12,972 bases of DNA from an uncultured Ruminococcus sp. (lineage in GTDB: Bacteria; Bacillota; Clostridia; Oscillospirales; Acutalibacteraceae), in NCBI GenBank assembly GCA_902797065.1, contig CADBRK010000109.1, positions 1-12,972 on the forward strand, in the 5' to 3' direction. The notes under the pieces are model-generated. The model had not been told where the DNA came from, made no database searches, and worked only from the letters and a program-made list of their open reading frames with translations. A program made the translations under genes and the position numbers. Numbering within the stretch: position 1 is the stretch's first letter; each line of letters starts with the position of its first letter. Below, piece after piece: positions 1 through 6,066 of this stretch.

Positions 1-2
1 AC

Positions 3-87
3 GGGAGAGTTCCAGAGCGGCCAAATGGGGCAGACTGTAAATCTGTTGTCACTGACTTCGGTGGTTCGAATCCACCCTCTCCCACCA
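3..87 (+). tRNA. tRNA-Tyr (anticodon GTA)
   Basis: A class II tRNA with a long variable arm. The acceptor stem is GGGAGAG (3-9) paired with CTCTCCC (77-83), followed by A84 as discriminator and an encoded CCA at 85-87. The anticodon loop is CTGTAAA, closed by GCAGA/TCTGT, giving anticodon GTA for tyrosine. The T arm carries GGTTCGAATCC. The long variable arm agrees with bacterial tRNA-Tyr. No second tRNA is seen in the window, but other tRNAs could lie before position 1. Confidence 0.96.
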
Positions 88-110
88 GCGGAAAATCCCG
101 CACATGATGT

Positions 111-142
111 TGCGTTCGATTTAAGTCGGACGCATTTTTTTT
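111..142 (+). terminator. Rho-independent terminator of tRNA-Tyr
   Basis: A nine-pair stem TGCGTTCGA (111-119) / TCGGACGCA (126-134), with one G-U pair and a six-base loop, is followed directly by eight T (135-142). It lies 24 bases after the tRNA CCA end and points the same way. Confidence 0.88.
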
Positions 143-158
143 ATGTACCGTGTACATA
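142..158. repeat. 17-bp palindrome between two converging terminators
   Basis: TATGTAC (142-148) and GTACATA (152-158) are perfect seven-base inverted arms around CGT. The palindrome starts at the end of the tRNA terminator T-tract, in the gap where the tRNA and acpP transcripts converge. Its function is unknown; it could be a protein-binding site, a remnant, or chance in AT-rich DNA. Confidence 0.4.
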
Positions 159-214
159 TCATGACTGTTGTCAGAAAATGACCGTTCTTTTTTTGCCTTA
201 ATTCTTAATTATAG

Positions 215-250
215 TAAAAAGAAAAAAATGCCCGCATACGCTGCGGGCAT
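215..250 (-). terminator. Rho-independent terminator of acpP
   Basis: Read on the minus strand, ATGCCCGCA and TGCGGGCAT form a perfect nine-pair stem (242-250 with 228-236) around a five-base loop. It is followed by a run of T broken by one C (plus-strand A run 216-228). It begins 15 bases beyond the acpP stop codon. Confidence 0.92.
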
Positions 251-264
251 GACTATTTGTCTGA

Positions 265-495
265 TTATTCCTCGTTGTCTTCGATGAAAGCAACTATGTC
301 TGCAACTGTCTTTGCGTTTGCAGCAGTCTCGTCGGGAACCTCGACCTCGAATTCATCCTCTATAGCCATAATGATGTCTGCCATATCGAGAGAATCTGCG
401 CCGAGATCATCGGCAAGGTTTGTGTCAAGTGTGATCTCCTTCTCGTCCGTGCCGAACTGTTCTGCAAGAATTGCTCTGAGTTTTTCAAATACCAT
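265..495 (-). CDS. acpP: Acyl carrier protein
   Basis: Small acidic carrier protein (76 aa) of type II fatty acid synthesis in the cytosol. It carries growing acyl chains on a 4'-phosphopantetheine arm. The attachment motif is GADSLDMADI, with Ser35 as the modified residue, and the first helix region with FEKLRAILAEQF is typical of bacterial ACP. Length equals the family norm (about 75-80 aa). The ATG at 493-495 is preceded on the minus strand by AGGAGGA (503-509) at good spacing, which fixes the start. It is monocistronic here, with its own promoter (569-597) and terminator (215-250); no fab genes are visible next to it. In many Firmicutes acpP is clustered with plsX/fabD/fabG, so a second ACP elsewhere in the genome is possible. 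Confidence 0.97.
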   Translation of the reverse strand: MVFEKLRAILAEQFGTDEKEITLDTNLADDLGADSLDMADIIMAIEDEFEVEVPDETAANAKTVADIVAFIEDNEE

Positions 496-568
496 AAAAA
501 TATCCTCCTAAAATGGTCTGATTGTTTTTAAATATTTATGTGTCTGTTGCAATACACATACTATACAC

Positions 569-597
569 ATATTATTAGTTATTTGAGTATTTGTCAA
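569..597 (-). promoter_or_regulatory. Sigma-A promoter of acpP
   Basis: On the minus strand, TTGACA (597-592) is separated by exactly 17 bases from TAATAT (574-569). Transcription would start near 562, leaving about 65 bases of leader before the ATG. Two copies of TATGTGTAT (plus-strand ATACACATA at 552-560 and 563-571) lie 11 bases apart over the -10 and start region and might be an operator. Confidence 0.85.
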
Positions 598-642
598 TAT
601 ACTTTTGAAAATTTTTCGGAAAATTTATTGTCAACATAGTGA

Positions 643-671
643 TTGACATATATTCCCATGATTTGTATAAT
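643..671 (+). promoter_or_regulatory. Consensus sigma-A promoter of the membrane protein-trmK-nif3 operon
   Basis: TTGACA (643-648), a 17-base spacer and TATAAT (666-671): both hexamers match consensus at all positions. The first gene starts 42 bases after the -10. Such a strong match suggests high constitutive transcription unless an unseen regulator acts on it. Confidence 0.9.
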
Positions 672-712
672 GGATAATAGAAAAATGAGTGTATAATTGA
701 AAGAGGAGAACC

Positions 713-1264
713 ATGATGAATACTATAATTACACAGACAGACAGCGATTACATCGAAAAGGTCGAAAAGGCAATGCAGTCGTATACGCTGATGTCGATAA
801 TAATAATAGCCGTTATTGCGGGCGTGATCCTTGCGCTTGTCTTTACTCTCTATATCCTGCACAAGAACGGCTCGAACCCCATGCGCCGTATCAGGACATA
901 CGACCATTACAAAAAGGCAAAGGGCAAGATCACCTCGCTCGAAGAGGAAACTTATTTTATTAAACCATATGTTCATCAGCCGCAGCTTATTACAGAGGAT
1001 GACAAGAAGAAAAAAAACAAGACGTTCAGCGCAATCGAGAAGCAGATCGCCGAAGATGCGGTTAAAGAACAGTCAAAGCCCGTTGAAAAACACAGAATTA
1101 AAGCAGGCTACACCTTTGCCGCAGAAGGCCTCGGGGACGGCTTTTACGGCGAGTTCTACATTTACGATGATAACGAGAGCATTTCTCTCGGCGATATGAT
1201 CGAGGTCATGTACGACCCCGAACGCCCGCAGATCAACTTCACCGAGCAGAGCAAACCTGTCTGA
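713..1264 (+). CDS. Single-pass membrane protein, possibly DUF3592-like
   Basis: A 183-aa protein of unknown function. A short polar N-terminus is followed by one strong hydrophobic helix (about residues 26-49, LMSIIIIAVIAGVILALVF) and then a charged stretch with a KKKKNK run. The C-terminal part (about 120-178) ends in GDMIEVMYDPERPQINF. This resembles the G.x.VxVxYDPxxP signature of DUF3592-type membrane proteins; I recognise the motif but not the whole family. The start is ATG at 713 or the adjacent ATG at 716; the GAGGAGA site at 703-709 is better spaced for 716. It is the first gene of an operon with trmK, whose ATG lies nine bases beyond its stop, but the sequence does not link it to tRNA modification. 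Confidence 0.75.
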   Translation: MMNTIITQTDSDYIEKVEKAMQSYTLMSIIIIAVIAGVILALVFTLYILHKNGSNPMRRIRTYDHYKKAKGKITSLEEETYFIKPYVHQPQLITEDDKKKKNKTFSAIEKQIAEDAVKEQSKPVEKHRIKAGYTFAAEGLGDGFYGEFYIYDDNESISLGDMIEVMYDPERPQINFTEQSKPV

Positions 1265-1273
1265 GAGGTGGGC

Positions 1274-1972
1274 ATGAACAAGTTGTTTTCTCTCGATTCG
1301 AGGCTTTCTCTCTGCGCGGGTTTTGTTCGCCGCGGCAGCCGCCTTGCAGATATAGGCACCGACCACGCGTATCTGCCCGTGTGGCTTGCGTCAAACGGTA
1401 TTATCAGATCAGCCGTTGCATGCGACGTACGCCCCAAACCTCTGCAGAGCGGCAGCGATAACATAGAAAAATACGGCTGTTCCGATAGTGTCAGCACAAG
1501 GCTCAGCGACGGTCTCGACGAAGTTTCGCCCGACGAAGCCGACGACATAGTCCTTGCGGGTATGGGCGGCGAGCTTATTGTAAAGCTGATCTCACGTACG
1601 CCGTGGCTCAGAGATACGTCAAAGCGCCTGATAATGCAGCCCATGACAAAGGCTTTTGTGCTGAGAGAGTATCTGTGCAAAAACGGATTCAATATCATTG
1701 AAGAGAAAGCCTGCGCATATGCAGGCAAAAAGTATACCGTAATGCTTGCATCGTACGACGGAAAGTTTGCCGAGTACCCCGAAAGCTTCTATTATTCGGG
1801 CATGCTCACTGCGGACGATCCCTTCGCTAAAGATTACATAAAAGAGATCATAAAGAAGCTTAATTACAAAGCTTGCGGTAAGCGCCACAACGGCGAAACG
1901 GACATACCAGAGTATGATATTATTGAAGAATTAAGAACTAAATTCGGAGTTGACAGCGATGACAAGTGTTAA
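1274..1972 (+). CDS. trmK: tRNA (adenine(22)-N1)-methyltransferase TrmK
   Basis: Class I SAM-dependent methyltransferase that makes m1A at position 22 of tRNA in the cytosol. The SAM-binding motif is LADIGTDHAYLP (residues 24-35), followed by a second Rossmann strand and the family motif LAGMGGELI (94-102), then LIMQPM and a C-terminal helical part ending in LRTKFG. At 232 aa it has the usual TrmK/YqfN length. A GTG at 1268 is in frame, but the ATG at 1274 is preferred because AGAGG (1264-1268) sits five bases before it. Its end overlaps the start of the Nif3-family gene by 14 bases. The trmK-nif3 pair is a recurrent neighbourhood in Firmicutes and supports both calls. Confidence 0.93.
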   Translation: MNKLFSLDSRLSLCAGFVRRGSRLADIGTDHAYLPVWLASNGIIRSAVACDVRPKPLQSGSDNIEKYGCSDSVSTRLSDGLDEVSPDEADDIVLAGMGGELIVKLISRTPWLRDTSKRLIMQPMTKAFVLREYLCKNGFNIIEEKACAYAGKKYTVMLASYDGKFAEYPESFYYSGMLTADDPFAKDYIKEIIKKLNYKACGKRHNGETDIPEYDIIEELRTKFGVDSDDKC

Positions 1973-2717
1973 AGATATTTACGAATATATAGACAGCTTT
2001 GCGCCTTTCAGTACGCAGGAGAGCTACGACAACGCAGGTATACTTGTCGGCGACCCATGCGGCGAGGTCAGGCGTGTTCTGCTTGCACTCGATATAACTA
2101 CGGCAGTAGTGAAAGAAGCCGCAAGGCAGGGCGTACAGCTTATAATAAGCCATCACCCTATAATATTCCGCCCGGTGAAGAACGTGCTTAAAGACACTGC
2201 GCTGTATGCGCTTGTGAGGAGCGGAATCTCGGCAATATGCGCCCACACGAATCTGGATAAATCACCCGAGTTCGGCGTAAACACCGTATTGTCCGATAAA
2301 ATGGGGCTTATCAACCGCACTGTCAGCGAGAAGGACGGCATACTGTTCACTGCCGAAACAGAAAGCCCCGTGTCGGCAGCAGAATTTGCTGCGACGGTCA
2401 AAGCTGCGCTCGGGCTTGGCGGCATATGCTATACGGACGGCGGCAGGAAGATAAATAAAGTCGGTTTCTGTTCGGGTGCAGGCGGAGACGAGATATTCGC
2501 TGCGTTTGCCGACGGCTGCGACGCATTTGTGACCGGCGAAATTAAACACCATGAGATAATTTTCGCGGGAGAGAATCATATCTCCGCATTTGTGTTGGGG
2601 CATTTCGGTTCCGAGAATCCCGTGATAAAGCCCCTTGCCGAAAAGCTGTCCGGGAGATTTCCCAATGTTGAATTTACGGTTATGCAGAATGATACGGACG
2701 GGGTTTTGTTCAATTAG
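1959..2717 (+). CDS. Nif3-like dinuclear metal centre protein
   Basis: Member of the Nif3/YqfO/YbgI family (252 aa), which forms hexameric rings with a two-metal site; it is often annotated as GTP cyclohydrolase I type 2, but the physiological role is unsettled. Visible family motifs are ESYDNAGILVGDP (21-33), ISHHPIIF with metal-ligand His65/His66, AHTNLD (His96-Asp100) and the C-terminal GHFGSE (His215, Glu219). The protein is the short form without the extra PII-like insert found in YqfO. The ATG at 1959 is chosen over an in-frame TTG at 1950 because GGAG (1946-1949) is nine bases before the ATG. It overlaps the trmK end, so the two genes are probably translationally coupled. No clear terminator follows. 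Confidence 0.92.
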   Translation: MTSVKDIYEYIDSFAPFSTQESYDNAGILVGDPCGEVRRVLLALDITTAVVKEAARQGVQLIISHHPIIFRPVKNVLKDTALYALVRSGISAICAHTNLDKSPEFGVNTVLSDKMGLINRTVSEKDGILFTAETESPVSAAEFAATVKAALGLGGICYTDGGRKINKVGFCSGAGGDEIFAAFADGCDAFVTGEIKHHEIIFAGENHISAFVLGHFGSENPVIKPLAEKLSGRFPNVEFTVMQNDTDGVLFN

Positions 2718-2859
2718 GAATCAGGAATGCGGAAGTAGGAATGATTTTTTTAGTTTGTAGAGCTTGAATAATTGAAAATGGAAAACGGAAAATTAAATTT
2801 CCAAACTCTGAGTATTTACTATTTACAAAGATAAAGCCTTCGTCTTACTTTATATTATG
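2718..2859. other. AT-rich non-coding spacer after nif3
   Basis: No gene is seen. The segment begins with short reiterated words (AGGAAT at about 2717-2722, 2725-2730 and 2739-2744), then a run of seven T without a GC-rich stem before it. A weak GGAAA/TTTCC hairpin follows in AT-rich sequence. This may be degenerate repeat DNA leading into the REP-like array. Confidence 0.4.
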
Positions 2860-3074
2860 CCGCGAGTTTTAAAGTGAGATTAATATTGAATTATGTTCGC
2901 GGAATGTCAGCGGACACTGTCCGCCGCGAGCTTTAAAGTTAAAATAATATTGAATTATGTTCGCGGAATGTCAGCGGACACGGTTCACCCTGATTTATAC
3001 TCTAAACTATGCCGCGAGTTTAAAAGTTAGATAATAAAACAATTCGTACGCGAAATGTCATCGGCGACTCGCCG
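2860..3074. repeat. Three REP-like intergenic repeats (about 64 bp each)
   Basis: Copies begin with CCGCGAG at 2860, 2924 and 3012. Copies 1 and 2 are directly adjacent and share an identical 37-base core (2881-2917 and 2945-2981). Copy 3 is diverged but aligns over its full 63 bases. Each copy has inverted ends (CCGCGA...TCGCGG in copies 1 and 2) and a 3' hairpin. In copy 1 the hairpin is GCGGAC-ACT-GTCCGC (2910-2924); in copy 3 it is CGGCG-ACT-CGCCG (3062-3074). The stem sequence has changed while pairing and the ACT loop stay. Copy 2 has lost this pairing. The array lies between converging genes, a usual place for REP/BIME-type elements. Confidence 0.75.
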
Positions 3075-3131
3075 CCGCGAAACACCTGCAGACGTTTGCC
3101 TGCCGCGAAATACGTGCAGGCGTGTGCCTGC
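3075..3131. repeat. Two tandem 28-bp hairpin units
   Basis: Units at 3075-3102 and 3103-3130 both start CCGCGAAA and end TGCCTG, differing at a few positions. The second contains a perfect hairpin GCAGGC-GTGT-GCCTGC (3116-3131); in the first the same stem has one A-C mismatch (3088-3103). They share the CCGCGA edge with the upstream 64-bp copies, so both repeat types may belong to one composite element. No T-tract follows on either strand, so they do not look like a standard terminator of nrdG. Confidence 0.7.
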
Positions 3132-3142
3132 CTCGCCGACGA

Positions 3143-3649
3143 TTATAGTTCCGTTTCAACGGCTTTTCCCGATTCGAGAGACTTTTTCACATCAATTATT
3201 CTTTGGTTTTTTGAACCTCTGAATCTGAGATTCAGCGTGCGCTGTGCGAGTATGAACCTTCCGTCGATAAGCCAGTCGCACTGCTCAAGCAGCTTTCTGT
3301 ACTCGGGATGTTTGTCGAAATTATCATACAGCTGTTCAAACGTAAAGCCCGTGTACGACAAAACATTAAGCCCTCTTTTGTGTATTTCCTCTGCAAGTTC
3401 GGCGAGCGCGTCGCACTGCATGAACGGCTCTCCGCCCGAGAACGTAACGCCGCTAAGCAGAGGGTCTTTGTCTATCGCTGCGAGAATATTCTCCGGGTGA
3501 CTTATATACCCGCCCTCAAAGTCGTGCGTCTGCGGATTGTGGCAGCCTTCGCAGTGATGAGGGCAGCCCTGTGTGAATATCGTCATTCTCATCCCGGGCC
3601 CGTCAACGATAGATTCGCGTATAACGCCCGCAAGTCTGAGTTCTTTCAT
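3143..3649 (-). CDS. nrdG: Anaerobic ribonucleoside-triphosphate reductase activating protein
   Basis: Radical SAM enzyme (168 aa) that makes the glycyl radical on class III ribonucleotide reductase NrdD, allowing dNTP synthesis without oxygen. The [4Fe-4S] motif CPHHCEGC (Cys29, Cys33, Cys36; CX3CX2C as in NrdG) and the SAM-binding SGGEP (71-75) are present, as is the N-terminal VDGPGMRMTIFTQGCPHHC context. The frame stays open to 3898, but homology begins at MKELRLAGVIRESI, so the ATG at 3647-3649 is taken; the ribosome binding site is weak. Its partner nrdD is not in the window. A consensus promoter (3690-3717) lies just upstream, divergent from the kinase gene. Confidence 0.95.
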   Translation of the reverse strand: MKELRLAGVIRESIVDGPGMRMTIFTQGCPHHCEGCHNPQTHDFEGGYISHPENILAAIDKDPLLSGVTFSGGEPFMQCDALAELAEEIHKRGLNVLSYTGFTFEQLYDNFDKHPEYRKLLEQCDWLIDGRFILAQRTLNLRFRGSKNQRIIDVKKSLESGKAVETEL

Positions 3650-3689
3650 AGCATCATTTTCTTTCTGTTTGAATTTTTCTTTGATTATT

Positions 3690-3717
3690 ATTATAAATCG
3701 AAAAACAGTTTTGTCAA
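3690..3717 (-). promoter_or_regulatory. Sigma-A promoter of nrdG
   Basis: On the minus strand, TTGACA (3717-3712) and TATAAT (3695-3690) are separated by 16 bases, about 40 bases before the nrdG ATG. The -35 box faces a second TTGACA on the plus strand (3722-3727) across four bases, making the palindrome TGTCAA-TACC-TTGACA. Confidence 0.85.
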
Positions 3718-3721
3718 TACC

Positions 3722-3750
3722 TTGACAGCATACTGTATTTGTGCAAAGTA
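3722..3750 (+). promoter_or_regulatory. Possible weak promoter of the kinase operon
   Basis: TTGACA at 3722-3727 is perfect, but no good -10 lies 16-18 bases downstream (the best six-base windows near 3744-3750 match at about three positions). It may need an activator, or the hexamer may simply be part of the palindrome shared with nrdG. It lies 43 bases before the kinase ATG. Confidence 0.35.
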
Positions 3751-3769
3751 CGGAATGAGGAGTGTAAAC

Positions 3770-4603
3770 ATGAAGCGTGTATTGATAATCACCGATATTT
3801 CGGGACTCGGCAACTGTTCCGGCAGTACCGATATTGCCGTACTCTCCGCTATGGGTATTGAATGCTGTATTGTGCCCACGGCGGTGCTCTCGGCTCAAAC
3901 GGGCTTCAGGGAAAGCTATATCAAAAATATGGGCGGCGAACTTGAAAAAATGCTCGAATCGCTGAATCTGCTCTCCCCACGTATAGATTGTGTTTTAGTG
4001 GGTTTTCTTGGGGATAAAAAACAGACCGGATGTGTTTTGTCATATATCAAGAAATTTGCAGACACCGATACAGTGATCGTTACCGACCCGATAACGGGCG
4101 ATAACGGCAGAAGGTTCCCGTTTGTTTCGGACGTTATGTTTGAGGATATTAAAAATATAGCGGCATGTTCCACAGTGATAACCCCGAATATAACCGAGTT
4201 CTGTCTTTTGACCGATACGGATTACAACAGCGTGATGTCTGCCGAAGATACGCAAAAATACGCTGTTCTTGCCGAGAAGTGCGGCGTACTGTTTGACATG
4301 GGCGTGAGGGATATTATAATCACAGGTATTGAGCTGTCAAGCGGAGATCTCGGAAACCTTGTCGTCGGCAGGAACGGCTATACCGCTGTCGAATCAAAGC
4401 GTTACGGCGGTTCATACAGCGGTACGGGCGATCTGTTTACCGCAATAGTATGCGGATATGCTGCGCTCGGAATGGATGTTGAGCATTCTGCCGCAAAAGC
4501 CTCGGACTTTATTTCAAAGGTACTTTCGGAAAATGCCGACAGTATCGGCGACAGAAATTACGGCATACCGTATCAGAAATATCTCAGAGATTTAACGGAG
4601 TGA
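3770..4603 (+). CDS. Pyridoxal/pyridoxamine kinase-family protein
   Basis: Ribokinase-fold kinase (277 aa) that most likely phosphorylates a B6 vitamer (pyridoxal, pyridoxamine) with ATP in the cytosol, for salvage of pyridoxal phosphate. Evidence: N-terminal DISGLGNCSGSTDIAVLSAMG and PTAVLSAQTGF, the central VTDPITGDNG (Asp106-Gly113), ITPNITEFCLL, and the catalytic anion-hole motif SGTGDLF with Asp221. The frame is open back to 3308, but that part overlaps nrdG; the ATG at 3770 has GAGGAG (3757-3762) seven bases before it. It heads an operon with the next two genes (gap of four bases). Members of this family in Clostridia are usually called pyridoxamine kinase; hydroxymethylpyrimidine kinase is a less likely alternative. 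Confidence 0.87.
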   Translation: MKRVLIITDISGLGNCSGSTDIAVLSAMGIECCIVPTAVLSAQTGFRESYIKNMGGELEKMLESLNLLSPRIDCVLVGFLGDKKQTGCVLSYIKKFADTDTVIVTDPITGDNGRRFPFVSDVMFEDIKNIAACSTVITPNITEFCLLTDTDYNSVMSAEDTQKYAVLAEKCGVLFDMGVRDIIITGIELSSGDLGNLVVGRNGYTAVESKRYGGSYSGTGDLFTAIVCGYAALGMDVEHSAAKASDFISKVLSENADSIGDRNYGIPYQKYLRDLTE

Positions 4604-4607
4604 TAAA

Positions 4608-5321
4608 ATGGACGAAAAAGCATTGACCGAACATGCCTGCGGTTATCTTAAAGAGCTGTACGCAGGCGTTGACCCGATAGACAAAACTCCCGTTACCGCA
4701 GACAGCATACTTAAAGATCAGAGGCTCGGGCGGTGTCTGGAGTATGTAATAGGTGTGTTCGGAAGGATCTCCGAAAGTGACAATATCAGCAGGGGAGATT
4801 ACAGGATACGGTTTTCCCCCGATGTTAAACGAGAACCCGAGGTTCTCAGACGTGCCGAATATATTTTCAGGAAGCTTTCCGAGGGCATAGACCCGTTTAC
4901 CGATAAAAAACTCGACAGTTCCGATACGGTACACAAACAGCGTTTATCCAAGTGCTTCGGTTACACGGCATATGTTTTGTCCTCGACAGTTCTTACGAAA
5001 TCTCCGTTTTCCGTAGATGAAAATTTGATTGAAAGCTCCGTGTATTCCGACGATGAAATTACTCTGCCGTCGTTTGTTGAAAAACTCAATGCGCCGATAG
5101 ACGGCGAGAAGATGAACAGAATAGATAACAGTATGGTTATAGCTTATCTTGCGTCGATAATGCTTGTAAGCATTTCGGGCGGCGTTGCTTCACCGACGAG
5201 AATGGGCGCACAGCTCGGGCTGTCTTTGGGCGATACGGGCGAGATTATGTTAAACAGAACTATGCAGAAGCTTATAGTCAAGAATCTTGAAGCGATTTCA
5301 AAAAAAGCGGAGGGTAAATAA
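4608..5321 (+). CDS. Unrecognised protein with a duplicated GxDP...C motif
   Basis: A 237-aa cytosolic protein with no signal peptide. Its N-terminal two thirds contain an internal duplication: residues 13-51 and 85-124 both read Y-hydrophobic-K/R...L..G(V/I)DP....K...(D)(S/T)...QRL..C..Y. GVDP is at 20-23 with Cys43; GIDP is at 93-96 with Cys116. I have seen this short repeat in uncharacterised bacterial proteins but know no function for it. The C-terminal part (about 160-237) is a separate helical region with a mildly hydrophobic segment, YLASIMLVSISGG. The ATG at 4608 follows CGGAG (4596-4600) by seven bases. It sits four bases after the kinase and one base before the HD gene, so all three are surely co-transcribed. 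Confidence 0.85.
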   Translation: MDEKALTEHACGYLKELYAGVDPIDKTPVTADSILKDQRLGRCLEYVIGVFGRISESDNISRGDYRIRFSPDVKREPEVLRRAEYIFRKLSEGIDPFTDKKLDSSDTVHKQRLSKCFGYTAYVLSSTVLTKSPFSVDENLIESSVYSDDEITLPSFVEKLNAPIDGEKMNRIDNSMVIAYLASIMLVSISGGVASPTRMGAQLGLSLGDTGEIMLNRTMQKLIVKNLEAISKKAEGK

Positions 5322-5322
5322 T

Positions 5323-5934
5323 ATGGATAGCGAAAGACTCGACAAACTGTTTGACTTTTTCAGGGAAATAGATAAAGAGAAGCTCATCACCAGACAGACG
5401 TATATCACGGACTGCGCACGCAAGGAGACAGACGCAGAGCATGCATGGCACGCCGCTTTGATGTGTATTATGCTTGCAGGGTACTCGAACGATGAAATAG
5501 ACGTTCTTAAAACCGTGACAATGCTGCTGATCCACGATATTGTCGAGATAGACGCAGGCGACACCTACGCTTACGACAGCGAAGGGCAGAAAACTCAGCG
5601 TGAGCGTGAGGAGAAAGCCGCCGACAGAATTTTCGGGATGCTTCCCGGGGAGGACGGAAACTTCCTGCGCACCTTGTGGGAGGAGTTTGAGCAGAGCGAG
5701 ACAGCCGAAGCAAAATTCGCCCGTGTGATGGATTATCTCCAGCCGCTTATGCTCAACGATCTGACGGGCGGCAGAGCGTGGCGTGAACACGGCGTACATC
5801 TGAGTCAGGTGCTCAAGCGCAACGAAAAGACCTGCGAAGGCTCGGAAAAACTGTGGGAATATGCTTACGAAAACCTCATCAGACCCAACGCCGAAAAAGG
5901 AAATCTGAAAACCGACCAAATAAACGAGCAGTGA
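5323..5934 (+). CDS. HD-domain phosphohydrolase (YfbR/HDDC2-like)
   Basis: Metal-dependent phosphohydrolase of the COG1896 type (203 aa), probably a 5'-nucleotidase or related hydrolase in the cytosol. Visible residues are AEHAWHAALM with His40, the HD pair in LLIHDIVEIDAGDTYAY (His71-Asp72), Glu75 and Asp80, and a later Asp in RVMDYLQPLM. Family length and motif order match the five-helix HD core of E. coli YfbR and its relatives. The frame opens earlier, but the ATG at 5323 has GGAGGG (5309-5314) eight bases before it and starts where homology starts. It is the last gene of the kinase operon. The true substrate cannot be told from sequence; deoxynucleoside monophosphates are a known substrate class for YfbR. 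Confidence 0.88.
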   Translation: MDSERLDKLFDFFREIDKEKLITRQTYITDCARKETDAEHAWHAALMCIMLAGYSNDEIDVLKTVTMLLIHDIVEIDAGDTYAYDSEGQKTQREREEKAADRIFGMLPGEDGNFLRTLWEEFEQSETAEAKFARVMDYLQPLMLNDLTGGRAWREHGVHLSQVLKRNEKTCEGSEKLWEYAYENLIRPNAEKGNLKTDQINEQ

Positions 5935-5982
5935 GTACTTAATGATTTCTGAAACATCTGACCCGTCCGTCAGCCTTACGGA

Positions 5983-6027
5983 ACCTTTCGGGGCAAATTG
6001 AGTTTCTCCTGAAAGGTATGTTTTTTT
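5983..6027 (+). terminator. Candidate terminator between the kinase operon and the hsdS cassette
   Basis: ACCTTTCGGGG (5983-5993) pairs with TTCC-type partner bases at 6007-6017 over 11 pairs, including two G-U pairs. The loop is 13 bases. Seven T follow at 6021-6027 after a three-base gap. A shorter hairpin, CTGAC/GTCAG, precedes it at about 5958-5973. The large loop and the gap make it weaker than the acpP terminator. It may end the upstream operon, or act as an attenuator if transcription enters the cassette from upstream. Confidence 0.6.
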
Positions 6028-6066
6028 CTGTTGAAGGGCATTGCGTTTAGAAGGGGGAGAGAATAA

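Noticed and set aside
575..976. Minus-strand open frame upstream of acpP
   Set aside because: It runs across both promoters and the start of the membrane protein gene and has no coding signals.
1268..1273. GTG start for trmK
   Set aside because: It lies inside the likely ribosome binding site of the ATG at 1274 and adds only two residues not typical for the family.
2860..3131. Possible CRISPR array
   Set aside because: Repeat spacing is irregular (64, then 88, then 28 bases), copies diverge along their whole length, there are no unique spacers of constant size, and no cas genes are present.
3308..3769. N-terminal extension of the kinase on the plus strand
   Set aside because: It is antisense to nrdG, unlike any kinase, and the ATG at 3770 has a strong ribosome site.
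3650..3898. N-terminal extension of nrdG on the minus strand
   Set aside because: The open frame continues but would overlap the kinase gene start and has no NrdG similarity; the family starts at MKELRLAGVIRESI.
5278..5919. Minus-strand open frame of 213 codons over the HD gene
   Set aside because: It mirrors the HD-domain gene, has low-complexity Val/Phe-rich composition and no ribosome site; the plus-strand product has clear family motifs.
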